Shown one piece after another: positions 12,519 through 20,981 of a DNA stretch of 64,000 bases. The DNA is taken from the NCBI RefSeq assembly GCF_020524495.1, contig NZ_JAIVLB010000014.1:1-64000 (forward strand), read 5' to 3'. The DNA is from Bacillus stratosphericus. Lineage in GTDB: Bacteria > Bacillota > Bacilli > Bacillales > Bacillaceae. A program made the position numbers and the translations under genes. How positions within the stretch are numbered: the stretch's first letter is position 1; each line of letters begins with the position of its first letter. The notes under the pieces were generated by a model that saw only the letters and a program-made list of their open reading frames with translations, did not search any database and was not told the DNA's origin.

Positions 12519-13915
12519 CAATCAATATTTATAATACATTGACACGTAAGAAGGAAGAATTTGTCCCACTTGATCCAGGAAAGGTCAAGATGTATGTGTG
12601 CGGACCAACCGTTTATAACTACATTCATATCGGGAATGCCAGACCGCCGATTGTATATGACACCGTACGTAAGTATTTAGAATACAGCGGTTATGATGTG
12701 AACTTTGTATCAAACTTTACTGATGTGGATGATAAACTCATCAAAGCAGCCAATGAGTTAGGAGAAGATGTCCCGACGATTGCTGATCGATTTATCCAAG
12801 CTTACTTTGAAGACGTCAGTGCACTAGGTTGCAAAAAAGCAGATCTTCACCCGCGAGTGACAGAAAATATGGATGATATCATTGCGTTTATTGCCGCATT
12901 GATTGAAAAAGGCTATGCCTATGAAGCGGAAGGTGACGTGTATTACAGTACACGTTCTTTTGAGGGCTACGGTAAGCTTTCTCACCAATCAATTGATGAA
13001 CTGAAGACAGGTGCCCGTATTCGCGTTGGTGAAAAGAAAAGAGATGCATTGGACTTTGCTTTATGGAAGGCTGCAAAGGATCAGGAGATTTCATGGGATA
13101 GCCCATGGGGAGAAGGGCGTCCAGGCTGGCACATCGAGTGCTCGGCTATGGTCAAAAAATATTTAGGTGATACGATCGACATTCATGCGGGCGGACAGGA
13201 TTTAACGTTCCCTCACCATGAGAATGAAATCGCCCAATCCGAGGCTTTGACAGGAAAGCCTTTTGCGAAGTATTGGATGCATAATGGGTATATTAATATT
13301 GAGAATGAAAAAATGTCAAAATCACTGGGCAACTTTGTACTAGTGCATGACATTATTAAAGAACAAGATCCAGATGTGCTTCGATTCTTTATGTTATCTG
13401 TTCACTATCGTCACCCAATCAATTACTCAATTGATTTATTGGAAAGTACAAAGAGTGCTTTTAACAGACTCAAAACATCGTATGCCAATTTACATCATCG
13501 CCTTGAGAGCAGTACCAATTTGACAGATGATTGTGCCGAATGGCTGGCGAAGATTGAAGAGCAGCGCGCGACATTTATTTCTGAAATGAATGATGACTTC
13601 AATACTGCGAATGCTATCTCTGTTTTATTTGAACTAGCGAAGCAGGCGAATTACTATATGGAAAATGATCATACTTCTGAGGAAGTGATCAAGGCATTTA
13701 TTGGCTTGTTCCAAGAAATCACATCTGTTCTTGGCTTCTCATTAGAAGAAAAGCATACACTTGACGAAGAGGTAGAAGCGTTAATCGACAAAAGAAATGA
13801 AGCTAGAAGAAATCGTGATTTCGCACTGTCAGATCAAATTCGTGAACAGTTAAAGAGCATGAATATTGTATTGGAGGACACTCCTCAAGGTACTCGCTGG
13901 AAAAGAGGAGAATAG
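12515..13915 (+). CDS. cysS: Cysteinyl-tRNA synthetase
   Basis: Class I synthetase charging tRNA-Cys. At 466 aa it has the zinc/cysteine-site CGPTVYN, the HIGH motif [16 protein letters not shown] with further zinc ligands, and KMSKS as [10 protein letters not shown]. It overlaps cysE by four bases, giving coupled expression with the enzyme that makes its amino acid; both are controlled by the cysteine T-box. Confidence 0.98.
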   Translation: MTINIYNTLTRKKEEFVPLDPGKVKMYVCGPTVYNYIHIGNARPPIVYDTVRKYLEYSGYDVNFVSNFTDVDDKLIKAANELGEDVPTIADRFIQAYFEDVSALGCKKADLHPRVTENMDDIIAFIAALIEKGYAYEAEGDVYYSTRSFEGYGKLSHQSIDELKTGARIRVGEKKRDALDFALWKAAKDQEISWDSPWGEGRPGWHIECSAMVKKYLGDTIDIHAGGQDLTFPHHENEIAQSEALTGKPFAKYWMHNGYINIENEKMSKSLGNFVLVHDIIKEQDPDVLRFFMLSVHYRHPINYSIDLLESTKSAFNRLKTSYANLHHRLESSTNLTDDCAEWLAKIEEQRATFISEMNDDFNTANAISVLFELAKQANYYMENDHTSEEVIKAFIGLFQEITSVLGFSLEEKHTLDEEVEALIDKRNEARRNRDFALSDQIREQLKSMNIVLEDTPQGTRWKRGE

Positions 13916-13918
13916 GTC

Positions 13919-14350
13919 ATGTTAAATTTTGAAAAGTTTAAAGACGGAAAACAGTTAAACGGACTTGCGCTTGCTTATATGGGTGATGCCATTTTTGAAG
14001 TATATGTGAGGCATCACCTCCTCCAAACTGGGGCGACAAAACCAAATGAGCTGCATAAACGAGCAAGTAAGATTGTTTCCGCTAAATCTCAGGCCGCTAT
14101 TTTATTTGAGCTTCAGCAGCAGAGCTTTTTCACTGAAGCGGAAGAAGCGGTGCTGAAAAGAGGAAGAAATGCAAAATCAGGCACAGTGCCTAAAAACACA
14201 GACGTTCAAACGTATCGTTATAGTACGGCGCTTGAAGCGCTCATGGGTTATTTATTTATTGAAAAGCAGGACGAACGCTTAGAAGAGCTGATTAGTCAGG
14301 TGATTGAAATCGGAACGTCAGGGAGGAAGATAAATGAGTCAGCAACATGA
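13919..14350 (+). CDS. mrnC: Mini-ribonuclease 3 (23S rRNA maturation)
   Basis: MrnC removes the terminal stems of pre-23S rRNA. It is an RNase III catalytic domain without a dsRNA-binding domain, 143 aa, the expected length. The RNase III-type motif GLALAYMGDAIFEVYVR (with catalytic acidic residues) is at the N-terminus, and a second acidic cluster lies around EALMGYLFIEKQ. It starts three bases after cysS and overlaps rlmB by 17 bases. Confidence 0.95.
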   Translation: MLNFEKFKDGKQLNGLALAYMGDAIFEVYVRHHLLQTGATKPNELHKRASKIVSAKSQAAILFELQQQSFFTEAEEAVLKRGRNAKSGTVPKNTDVQTYRYSTALEALMGYLFIEKQDERLEELISQVIEIGTSGRKINESAT

Positions 14351-15083
14351 TTATGTGATTGGGAAAAATTCAGTGATTGAGACACTGAAGTCAGATCGAG
14401 AGTTATACAAGCTCTGGATGGCAGAAAACACTGTAAAAGGACAAGCCCAGCATGTCATTGAACTCGCAAAAAAGCAAAATATCACCATTCAGTATGTTCC
14501 TAGGAAAAAGCTTGATCAAATGGTATCAGGACAGCATCAGGGAATCGTTGCACAAGTAGCGGCATATGAATATGCAGAATTGGACGATCTGTATCAAATT
14601 GCTGAAAAGCGGAATGAACAGCCTTTTTTCCTTATTTTAGATGAAATAGAAGATCCGCATAATTTAGGGTCCATTATGCGTACAGCAGACGCTGTTGGTG
14701 CACATGGGATCGTTATTCCGAAACGACGAGCGGTAGGTTTGACGACAACCGTTGCTAAGGCATCTACTGGGGCAATTGAGCATATCCCTGTGGCAAAAGT
14801 GACCAATCTTTCAAGAGCCCTTGATGAGATGAAAGAAAGAGGGATCTGGGTCGCAGGAACAGATGCGTCTGCTAAGCAGGACTACAGACAATTTGATGGA
14901 ACAATGCCTCTAGCTCTTGTGATCGGCAGTGAAGGAAAAGGAATCAGTCGATTGATCAAGGAAAAATGTGATTTTCTGATAAAATTGCCAATGGCCGGGA
15001 AGGTGACTTCATTAAATGCATCAGTTGCCGCTAGTCTATTGATGTATGAAGTTTATCGAAAACGTTATCCGTTAGGAGGATAG
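14334..15083 (+). CDS. rlmB: 23S rRNA (guanosine-2'-O) methyltransferase, RlmB/TrmH family
   Basis: SPOUT-class 2'-O-methyltransferase. The 249-aa protein has an N-terminal L30e-like substrate-binding domain and a C-terminal knotted domain with LDEIEDPHNLGSIMRTA, VIGSEGKGIS and LPMAGKVTSLNASVA, the three TrmH motifs. It corresponds to B. subtilis YacO. The overlap with mrnC groups two rRNA-maturation enzymes. Confidence 0.94.
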   Translation: MSQQHDYVIGKNSVIETLKSDRELYKLWMAENTVKGQAQHVIELAKKQNITIQYVPRKKLDQMVSGQHQGIVAQVAAYEYAELDDLYQIAEKRNEQPFFLILDEIEDPHNLGSIMRTADAVGAHGIVIPKRRAVGLTTTVAKASTGAIEHIPVAKVTNLSRALDEMKERGIWVAGTDASAKQDYRQFDGTMPLALVIGSEGKGISRLIKEKCDFLIKLPMAGKVTSLNASVAASLLMYEVYRKRYPLGG

Positions 15084-15085
15084 AG

Positions 15086-15598
15086 ATGGACATCCTCTTA
15101 GTCGATGGATACAACATGATAGGTGCATGGCCTCGTTTGCAGCACTTAAAGGAAAACAGCTTTGAAGAAGCCAGAGACGTGCTGATTCAACATTTAGCAG
15201 AATATCAAGCATACACAGGGTATCGAGTCATTGTCATATTCGATGCCCATATGGTTAAAGGAATCGAGAAAAAGCGGACAAACCACCGAGTAGAGGTCAT
15301 CTTCACGAGAGAGAATGAAACAGCTGATGAGCGGATTGAAAAGCTAGCACAAGATTTGAATAATATTCGGACGCAGATTCATGTGGCGACCTCTGATTAT
15401 ACGGAACAATGGGCGATATTTGGACAAGGGGCACTTCGTAAATCGGCTCGAGAGCTTTTAAGAGAAATTGAAGTGATTGAACGAAAGATTGAAGCACGGG
15501 TCAAAAAGATTACATCTGATAAGCCGGCTTCCAAAATTGAATTGTCAGAAGATGTATTGAAAACGTTTGAAAAATGGCGGCGGGGGAACTTGGAATAG
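15086..15598 (+). CDS. rae1: Rae1 (YacP), ribosome-associated A-site endoribonuclease
   Basis: NYN/PIN-like endonuclease that in B. subtilis cleaves mRNA within the ribosomal A site. The protein is 170 aa, as in the family. The N-terminal LLVDGYNMIGAWP holds the first catalytic aspartate. VIFDAHMVKG and FTRENETADERIEKLA supply further acidic residues. The C-terminus is basic and helical, suited to ribosome contact. It begins two bases after rlmB. Confidence 0.93.
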   Translation: MDILLVDGYNMIGAWPRLQHLKENSFEEARDVLIQHLAEYQAYTGYRVIVIFDAHMVKGIEKKRTNHRVEVIFTRENETADERIEKLAQDLNNIRTQIHVATSDYTEQWAIFGQGALRKSARELLREIEVIERKIEARVKKITSDKPASKIELSEDVLKTFEKWRRGNLE

Positions 15599-15599
15599 C

Positions 15600-15629
15600 T
15601 TGACGATATTTCAACCATTAATGTATAAT
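15600..15629 (+). promoter_or_regulatory. SigA-type promoter of sigH
   Basis: TTGACG (15600-15605), 18-bp spacer, TATAAT (15624-15629). It overlaps the distal end of rae1. In B. subtilis the equivalent promoter is SigA-dependent and AbrB-repressed; no AbrB site can be read by eye. Confidence 0.75.
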
Positions 15630-15661
15630 ATTTCTATCTAGGTGCGGTCGGGGGGATCGAA

Positions 15662-16318
15662 GTGAATCTAAACAACAGCAAGGGTAAGTCCATCAGAGAG
15701 CAATTTTACCAGTTGGAAGATGAACAAGTCATTGAAAGGGTTCATGTCGGAGATAGTGATGCGCTAGATTATTTAATAACGAAATACCGCAATTTTGTTC
15801 GTGCGAAAGCAAGATCTTATTTCTTGATTGGAGCGGATCGAGAGGACATTGTCCAAGAGGGAATGATCGGACTTTATAAGTCTATCCGCGATTTTAGAGA
15901 GGACAAGCTTACTTCATTTAAGGCTTTTGCAGAATTATGTATTACCCGCCAAATTATCACCGCAATTAAAACAGCTACTCGCCAAAAACATATCCCGTTA
16001 AATTCCTATGTATCATTAGACAAGCCGATATACGATGAAGAATCGGACAGAACATTATTGGACATCATTTCCGGTGCTAAAGCGCTTAATCCAGAAGATT
16101 TAATCATTAGCAAAGAAGAATTTGATGATATTGAAATGAAAATGGGTGAATTATTAAGCGAGCTGGAAAGAAAGGTACTTGTGCTTTATCTTGATGGTAG
16201 ATCCTACCAGGAAATTTCTGAAGACTTGAACCGTCATGTGAAATCAATTGATAATGCACTCCAAAGAGTAAAGAGAAAATTAGAGAAATATTTAGAGCTT
16301 CGCGAGATCAGTCTCTAG
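15662..16318 (+). CDS. sigH: Sigma-H, sigma factor for sporulation initiation and competence
   Basis: SigH directs RNA polymerase to genes for early sporulation, competence and the transition to stationary phase. The protein is 218 aa. Region 2 is evident in DALDYLITKYRNFVRAKARSYF... (core binding) and REDIVQEGMIGLYKSIRDF. Region 4 contains LSELERKVLVLYLDGRSYQEIS followed by the -35-recognition helix RHVKSIDNALQRVKRK. GTG start at 15662 after GGGGGGATCG. It has its own promoter. Confidence 0.97.
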   Translation: MNLNNSKGKSIREQFYQLEDEQVIERVHVGDSDALDYLITKYRNFVRAKARSYFLIGADREDIVQEGMIGLYKSIRDFREDKLTSFKAFAELCITRQIITAIKTATRQKHIPLNSYVSLDKPIYDEESDRTLLDIISGAKALNPEDLIISKEEFDDIEMKMGELLSELERKVLVLYLDGRSYQEISEDLNRHVKSIDNALQRVKRKLEKYLELREISL

Positions 16319-16329
16319 TCAAACCTATA

Positions 16330-16357
16330 TTGACAGCTTTTTCGACACTGTGATAAG
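16330..16357 (+). promoter_or_regulatory. Probable promoter of rpmGB-secE
   Basis: TTGACA (16330-16335), 16-bp spacer, GATAAG (16352-16357). The -35 is perfect, the -10 weak. Confidence 0.5.
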
Positions 16358-16394
16358 GTACTAAGGAAATGATGTCGAGAAAATAGGGGTAAAT

Positions 16395-16544
16395 ATGAGG
16401 AAAAAGATTACTCTAGCCTGCAAAGACTGCGGAAGCCGCAATTATACGACAATGAAGAGCGTTGCTTCAGCAGCTGAAAGATTAGAAGTTAAAAAATATT
16501 GCAAGACTTGTAATTCACATAAAACACATTTAGAAACGAAGTAA
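16395..16544 (+). CDS. rpmGB: Ribosomal protein L33 (zinc-binding paralogue)
   Basis: A short 49-aa gene reading [17 protein letters not shown] and ending HLETK. The four cysteines C9, C12, C36 and C39 make the zinc ribbon of a C+ type L33. The SD is weak (AGGGGT at 16385-16390). Position before secE is conserved in Bacillus. Confidence 0.93.
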   Translation: MRKKITLACKDCGSRNYTTMKSVASAAERLEVKKYCKTCNSHKTHLETK

Positions 16545-16578
16545 GATTTGCGTTCTTTAATCTGTGGAGGTCTTTTAC

Positions 16579-16755
16579 ATGCGTATTATCAGTTTTTTAA
16601 AAAGTGTCGGGAAAGAAATGAAAAAGGTTAGCTGGCCAAAGAAAAACGAAATGGTCCGCTACACAATCACTGTTATTCTAACAGTCGTATTCTTTGCAAT
16701 CTTTTTCTCTCTTCTTGATATAGGAATCTCACAATTAATCGAATTAATTCATTAA
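16579..16755 (+). CDS. secE: SecE, preprotein translocase subunit
   Basis: SecE clamps SecY in the SecYEG channel. The 58-aa form of Gram-positives has an amphipathic N-terminal helix ending KVSWPKKNE and a single transmembrane helix (YTITVILTVVFFAIFFSLL). An upstream in-frame ATG at 16564 would include the SD; ATG 16579 follows GGAGGT by 8 nt and starts MRIISFLKSV as expected. Confidence 0.95.
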   Translation: MRIISFLKSVGKEMKKVSWPKKNEMVRYTITVILTVVFFAIFFSLLDIGISQLIELIH

Positions 16756-16758
16756 TAC

Positions 16759-16789
16759 TTGAATAATGGTCTACTGAACGTGCTATAAT
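16759..16789 (+). promoter_or_regulatory. Extended -10 promoter between secE and nusG
   Basis: TGC-TATAAT (16781-16789) is a perfect extended -10. TTGAAT at 16759-16764 is the only -35 candidate, with a 19-bp spacer. The predicted start near 16796 lies only about 16 nt before a terminator hairpin. Confidence 0.65.
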
Positions 16790-16811
16790 AGATCATAATA
16801 TGACTTGCCAA

Positions 16812-16834
16812 AAAACCCGTTTTACGGGTTTTTT
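16812..16834 (+). terminator. Intrinsic terminator/attenuator upstream of nusG
   Basis: AAAACCCG (16812-16819), loop TTTTA, CGGGTTTT (16825-16832) and further T residues. It ends secE transcripts and would also act on RNA from the promoter at 16759-16789, so nusG expression needs read-through or a further weak start (TTGAGA-N16-TATGAA at 16862-16889). Confidence 0.85.
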
Positions 16835-16926
16835 CAATTGCTTGAAAATATTTACCGGTACTTGAGATTTGTCAAATAGACATTATGAAACGTGGGGAGG
16901 GAAGGACTGAATAGTCCTGAACGAAA

Positions 16927-17460
16927 ATGGAAAAGAATTGGTATGTTGTGCATACGTACTCTGGCTATGAAAACAAAGTAAAAGCGAACTTGGAAAAACG
17001 TGTTGAATCAATGGGCATGCAGGATAAAATCTTCCGCGTTGTCGTACCAGAAGAGGAAGAAACCGATATTAAAAATGGTAAGAAAAAAGTAGTCAAAAAG
17101 AAAGTATTCCCAGGCTATGTGCTAGTGGAAATCGTCATGACTGACGACTCTTGGTATGTTGTTCGTAATACACCAGGTGTGACAGGATTTGTTGGATCAG
17201 CTGGTTCAGGCTCTAAGCCGACAGCGTTATTGCCAGGCGAAGCTGAAACCATTCTGAAGAGAATGGGCCTTGAAGAGCGCAAGACAGAAATCGACTTTGA
17301 ACTAAAAGAAACAGTCAAAGTTATCGATGGACCATTTGCTAACTTCACAGGCTACATCGAAGAGATTGATTACGATAAAAGCAAAGTCAAAGTATTTGTT
17401 AATATGTTTGGTAGAGAAACACCTGTGGAACTTGAGTTCACGCAGATCGATAAATTGTAA
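16927..17460 (+). CDS. nusG: NusG, transcription elongation/pausing factor
   Basis: NusG binds the RNA polymerase clamp and, in Bacillus, promotes sequence-specific pausing and termination. The 177 aa comprise an NGN domain (KNWYVVHTYSGYENKVKANL at the start) and a C-terminal KOW domain (VKVIDGPFANFTGYIEEID). It is preceded by a promoter followed by a hairpin terminator, which may be a regulatory leader. Confidence 0.98.
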   Translation: MEKNWYVVHTYSGYENKVKANLEKRVESMGMQDKIFRVVVPEEEETDIKNGKKKVVKKKVFPGYVLVEIVMTDDSWYVVRNTPGVTGFVGSAGSGSKPTALLPGEAETILKRMGLEERKTEIDFELKETVKVIDGPFANFTGYIEEIDYDKSKVKVFVNMFGRETPVELEFTQIDKL

Positions 17461-17471
17461 TTCAAAAGAGC

Positions 17472-17500
17472 TTGAAATGAGTGTATAGAAGTGGTAATAT
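17472..17500 (+). promoter_or_regulatory. SigA promoter of rplK
   Basis: TTGAAA (17472-17477), exactly 17 bp, TAATAT (17495-17500). A leader of about 125 nt follows, with the hairpin TCTTGAG/CTCAAGA near 17513-17530 before the AAGGAGGTG of rplK. Confidence 0.78.
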
Positions 17501-17631
17501 AGCAAAGGTACGTCTTGAGTTCACTCAAGATCGCTAGCTAGTTATTTCGTCATTCATATAAAGAATGAAGTTGTTGAGTGGGAGGGGGATTCCCCTATTA
17601 CCACATCACGGACTTTAAGGAGGTGTGTCTC

Positions 17632-18057
17632 GTGGCTAAAAAAGTAGTAAAAGTTGTTAAATTGCAAATTCCTGCTGGAAAAGCTAACCCAGCTCCACCA
17701 GTTGGACCTGCACTAGGTCAAGCTGGTGTTAATATCATGGGATTCTGTAAGGAGTTTAACGCTCGTACAGCTGACCAAGCTGGCCTTATCATTCCTGTTG
17801 AAATTTCGGTTTTTGAAGACCGTTCATTTACATTTATTACTAAAACTCCACCAGCTGCAGTTTTACTTAAAAAAGCAGCTGGTATTGAGTCTGGTTCTGG
17901 TGAACCTAACCGTAATAAAGTAGCAACTGTTAAGCGTGATAAAGTACGCGAAATCGCGGAAACAAAAATGCCTGACTTAAACGCTGCTAGCGTTGAATCA
18001 GCTATGCGCATGGTTGAAGGTACTGCACGCAGTATGGGTATTGTCATCGAAGATTGA
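17632..18057 (+). CDS. rplK: Ribosomal protein L11
   Basis: L11 forms the GTPase-associated centre with 23S rRNA and is needed for the RelA stringent response. GTG 17632 after AAGGAGGTG gives the family-length 141 aa; the frame open from 17578 is leader. The proline-rich [11 protein letters not shown] linker of the N-terminal (thiostrepton) domain and the C-terminal RNA-binding domain ([20 protein letters not shown]) are seen. Confidence 0.97.
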   Translation: MAKKVVKVVKLQIPAGKANPAPPVGPALGQAGVNIMGFCKEFNARTADQAGLIIPVEISVFEDRSFTFITKTPPAAVLLKKAAGIESGSGEPNRNKVATVKRDKVREIAETKMPDLNAASVESAMRMVEGTARSMGIVIED

Positions 18058-18071
18058 TTTTTTGTCTTGTT

Positions 18072-18106
18072 GGGTTGCGAGTTTGGTTTTGACAAGTTCG
18101 CAACCC
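18072..18106 (+). other. Stem-loop between rplK and rplA
   Basis: GGGTTGCGA (18072-18080) and TCGCAACCC (18098-18106) form a perfect 9-bp stem with a 17-nt loop. There is no T run, so it is not a typical terminator. It could be a processing site or a ribosomal-protein binding site controlling rplA; function unknown. Confidence 0.6.
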
Positions 18107-18155
18107 TTATTCGTGGGAGGTTATTCCGCTAAAACCACATAAGGAGGATTTTATA

Positions 18156-18854
18156 ATGGGTAAAAAAGGTAAAAAGTATGTAGAAGCTGCTAAGCTAATC
18201 GATCGTACTAAAGCGTATGATGTAGCTGAAGCTGTTACTCTTACAAAAAAAGCAAATACAGCGAAATTTGATGCGACTGTAGAAGTTGCTTTTCGTTTGG
18301 GCGTAGACCCTCGTAAAAACGATCAACAAATCCGCGGTGCAGTTGTACTTCCTAACGGAACTGGTAAAACTCAACGCGTGCTTGTGTTCGCTAAAGGTGA
18401 AAAAGCAAAAGAAGCAGAAGCTGCTGGAGCAGACTACGTTGGAGATTCTGATTACATCACAAAAATCCAACAAGGCTGGTTCGAATTCGATGTAATTGTT
18501 GCGACACCTGACATGATGGGTGAAGTTGGTAAGATCGGTCGTGTACTTGGACCAAAAGGTCTTATGCCAAACCCTAAAACTGGAACTGTTACATTCGAAG
18601 TAGAAAAAGCAATCAATGAAATCAAAGCTGGTAAAGTTGAATACCGTGTTGATAAAGCTGGTAACATCCATGCGCCAATCGGAAAGGTTTCTTTCGAGGA
18701 TGAAAAGCTTGTTGAGAACTTTGCAACAATCTATGACACAATCCTTAAAGCAAAACCTGCAGCGGCTAAAGGTGTATACGTGAAAAACGTTTCTGTTACA
18801 TCTACAATGGGCCCTGGCGTGAAAGTGGATCCGTCATCTTTCTCTGCAAAATAA
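18156..18854 (+). CDS. rplA: Ribosomal protein L1
   Basis: L1 forms the mobile L1 stalk at the E site and in many bacteria represses its own operon. The protein is 232 aa, as in B. subtilis. The RNA-binding signature [13 protein letters not shown] is in domain II, and the C-terminus contains [19 protein letters not shown] lies upstream of the ATG. Confidence 0.98.
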   Translation: MGKKGKKYVEAAKLIDRTKAYDVAEAVTLTKKANTAKFDATVEVAFRLGVDPRKNDQQIRGAVVLPNGTGKTQRVLVFAKGEKAKEAEAAGADYVGDSDYITKIQQGWFEFDVIVATPDMMGEVGKIGRVLGPKGLMPNPKTGTVTFEVEKAINEIKAGKVEYRVDKAGNIHAPIGKVSFEDEKLVENFATIYDTILKAKPAAAKGVYVKNVSVTSTMGPGVKVDPSSFSAK

Positions 18855-18857
18855 TTC

Positions 18858-18886
18858 TTGACTTATCAGAATCGTTTTGATAATAT
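18858..18886 (+). promoter_or_regulatory. SigA promoter of rplJ-rplL
   Basis: TTGACT (18858-18863), 17-bp spacer, TAATAT (18881-18886), just after the rplA stop. Followed by the L10 leader. Confidence 0.75.
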
Positions 18887-18920
18887 CAAAATGTTGTAAA
18901 ATAGAATAATGTCCATTTAT

Positions 18921-19034
18921 ACCGTAGACAGCAGGGGCCTTATGGCTTAATTAACCCGCCGAGGTGTATATGTCACAGTCTTACGTTAACGTATGCTTGT
19001 ATATACAGCCTCCATGTCTTAATGGAGGCTTTTT
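18921..19034 (+). promoter_or_regulatory. L10 leader (ribosomal protein autoregulatory RNA)
   Basis: The segment ACCGTAGACAGCAGGGGCC ... GGCTTAATTAACCCGCCGAGGT has the L10-leader kink and stem organisation. It ends in a terminator AGCCTCCAT/ATGGAGGCT (19007-19030) with loop GTCTTA and TTTT. Binding of the L10(L12)4 complex is known to lower expression of rplJL in Bacillus. Confidence 0.9.
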
Positions 19035-19113
19035 ATATGGAGAACCGTTCTCTAGGAACGTGATGGCCTGATCGGTATAAGTATTACACAAAGAATGTAC
19101 AGGAGGTGTAACC

Positions 19114-19614
19114 ATGAGCAATGCAATCGATACTAAAAAAGTAGTCGTTGATGAAATTACTTCTAAATTTAAAGACAGCGTGTCTACTGTAATCGTAGAT
19201 TACCGTGGTCTTTCAGTTTCTGAAGTGACGGAACTTCGTAAGCAACTTCGTGAAGTTGGCGTAGAATTCAAAGTTTACAAAAATACTTTGACTCGCCGCG
19301 CAGTTGAACAAGTTGAACTAACTGGTTTAAAGGATTTCTTAACAGGTCCAAACGCTATCGCATTCAGTAACGAGGATGTTATCGCACCTGCGAAAATCAT
19401 CAACGAATTTGCGAAAAGCCACGAAGCTTTAGAAATCAAAGCTGGTGTTATCGAAGGAAACGTAGCGACTGTAGAAGAAGTGAAGGCTCTTGCGGAACTT
19501 CCGTCTCGCGAAGGCTTGCTATCTATGTTGCTTAGCGTTCTTCAAGCTCCAGTTCGTAACCTTGCTCTTGCTACTAAAGCAGTTGCAGAACAAAAAGAAG
19601 AACAAGGCGCTTAA
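19114..19614 (+). CDS. rplJ: Ribosomal protein L10
   Basis: L10 anchors the L7/L12 dimers on the stalk base. The 166 aa contain the rRNA-binding N-terminal part ([34 protein letters not shown]) and a C-terminal helix ([20 protein letters not shown]) that binds L12. AGGAGGTGTAACC precedes the ATG. Expression is controlled by the L10 leader upstream. Confidence 0.97.
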   Translation: MSNAIDTKKVVVDEITSKFKDSVSTVIVDYRGLSVSEVTELRKQLREVGVEFKVYKNTLTRRAVEQVELTGLKDFLTGPNAIAFSNEDVIAPAKIINEFAKSHEALEIKAGVIEGNVATVEEVKALAELPSREGLLSMLLSVLQAPVRNLALATKAVAEQKEEQGA

Positions 19615-19656
19615 TGCGTACTTCACGTAAAAAAACTTAAAATGGAGGAATTACAA

Positions 19657-20025
19657 ATGGCTTTAAATATCGAAGAAATCATTGCTTCAGTTAAAGAAGC
19701 AACTGTACTTGAGTTAAACGACTTAGTAAAAGCAATCGAAGAAGAATTTGGCGTAACTGCTGCTGCTCCTGTAGCTGTAGCTGGTGCTGCTGCTGGTGGC
19801 GCTGCTGAAGAGAAAACTGATTTTGATCTAGTACTTGCTGGTGCTGGAGACCAAAAAATCAAAGTTATCAAAGTGGTTCGTGAAATCACTGGTCTTGGTT
19901 TGAAAGAAGCTAAAGAACTTGTTGACAACACCCCAAAACCACTTAAAGAAGGTATTGCTAAAGAAGAAGCTGAAGAACTTAAAGCTAAGCTTGAAGAAGT
20001 TGGCGCTTCTGTAGAAGTTAAGTAA
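19657..20025 (+). CDS. rplL: Ribosomal protein L7/L12
   Basis: Stalk protein recruiting translation GTPases. At 122 aa it has the N-terminal dimerisation helices ([17 protein letters not shown]), an Ala/Gly/Val-rich hinge ([16 protein letters not shown]) and the C-terminal factor-binding domain ([17 protein letters not shown]). A frame extension to 19642 would include the SD (GGAGG) and is rejected. A terminator follows. Confidence 0.97.
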   Translation: MALNIEEIIASVKEATVLELNDLVKAIEEEFGVTAAAPVAVAGAAAGGAAEEKTDFDLVLAGAGDQKIKVIKVVREITGLGLKEAKELVDNTPKPLKEGIAKEEAEELKAKLEEVGASVEVK

Positions 20026-20046
20026 TCTTCGCCTAATCTTTTGGGA

Positions 20047-20077
20047 AAGCTCGCTTTTACTGGCGGGCTTTTTCTTT
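20047..20077 (+). terminator. Terminator after rplL
   Basis: AAGCTCGC (20047-20054), 8-nt loop, GCGGGCTT (20063-20070) with one G-U pair, then TTTCTTTT. It separates the L10/L12 unit from ybxB, perhaps with read-through. Confidence 0.85.
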
Positions 20078-20120
20078 TCTAAAACCTGAAACGATTGAAT
20101 TCAGAGGAGGTCCATTCACC

Positions 20121-20726
20121 ATGGGTGACCACTATTATACGAAAAAGCCATCAGTGAAAAGCAATAAACAGACATGGGACTTCACCTTGAGAAACCGTAC
20201 CTTTACTTTTACAAGTGACAGTGGAGTGTTTTCTAAGAAAGAAGTCGACTATGGTTCAAGGCTTTTAATTGAAGCTTTTGAAGAACCTGACTTGGATGGC
20301 GACGTCTTAGATGTCGGTTGCGGTTATGGACCGATCGGCTTATCGTTAGCAAACGAGATGACAGGCCGCACCATTCATATGATTGATGTGAACGAAAGAG
20401 CAGTCGAACTTTCAAAGGAAAACGCTAAACATAATCGCATTGATAATGTCCGCATTTATCAAAGTGATTTGTTCTCGAATGTTCATTCATCAGCTGCTTT
20501 TGCCTCTATACTGACCAATCCCCCAATACGGGCAGGGAAGAAAGTTGTACATGCGATCTTTGAAAAAAGTGCTGATCATTTATTGCCAGAAGGTGAATTG
20601 TGGGTGGTCATTCAGAAAAAGCAAGGTGGACCATCTGCGATTGAAAAATTAGAGCAGCTCTTTGAAGAAGTGACGGTCGTTATGAAAAAAAAAAGTTACT
20701 ATATTATCAAAGCTAAAAAAGTTTGA
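20121..20726 (+). CDS. ybxB: YbxB, RsmC-like class I SAM methyltransferase
   Basis: Predicted N2-guanine RNA methyltransferase of the RsmC/RlmG type. Motif I DVGCGYGPIGL, motif II MIDVNERAVELS and the catalytic NPPI (LTNPPIRAGKK) are present in 201 aa; the target RNA is not known from sequence. Conserved between rplL and rpoB in Bacillus. AGGAGG precedes the ATG. Confidence 0.93.
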   Translation: MGDHYYTKKPSVKSNKQTWDFTLRNRTFTFTSDSGVFSKKEVDYGSRLLIEAFEEPDLDGDVLDVGCGYGPIGLSLANEMTGRTIHMIDVNERAVELSKENAKHNRIDNVRIYQSDLFSNVHSSAAFASILTNPPIRAGKKVVHAIFEKSADHLLPEGELWVVIQKKQGGPSAIEKLEQLFEEVTVVMKKKSYYIIKAKKV

Positions 20727-20751
20727 CGCAGTTTCCTAGCTGTGTTAACAT
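20723..20751 (+). promoter_or_regulatory. Probable SigA promoter of rpoBC
   Basis: TTGACG (20723-20728) overlaps the ybxB stop; 17-bp spacer; TAACAT (20746-20751). About 225 nt of AT-rich leader follow before rpoB. A second TATAAT at 20951-20956 has no good -35. Confidence 0.6.
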
Positions 20752-20901
20752 TATAAAATGCCAATGTGTATATTTTGCTTGATAGGCTTAAAAAATAACT
20801 ATTTTGTATAAATTATGCATACTTGGGAAAACTAATAAAATTGGTATTTGTTTTTGGATGTGGTTTTCTTATTTTAGAAACCCTTTTTTCTTTTGTCTTG
20901 T

Positions 20902-20944
20902 AAAAGTATTTCTTATCTGACATTTGAAAGACTGAAATACTTTT
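20902..20944 (+). other. Inverted repeat in the rpoB leader
   Basis: AAAAGTATTTC (20902-20912) and GAAATACTTTT (20934-20944) are a perfect 11-bp inverted repeat around a 21-nt loop, about 25 nt before the rpoB ribosome-binding site. The 3' arm ends in T residues, so it could act as a leaky terminator or an mRNA-stability element. Confidence 0.6.
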
Positions 20945-20981
20945 TACACATATAATACGCATGATTTGAGGGGTGAATCAG

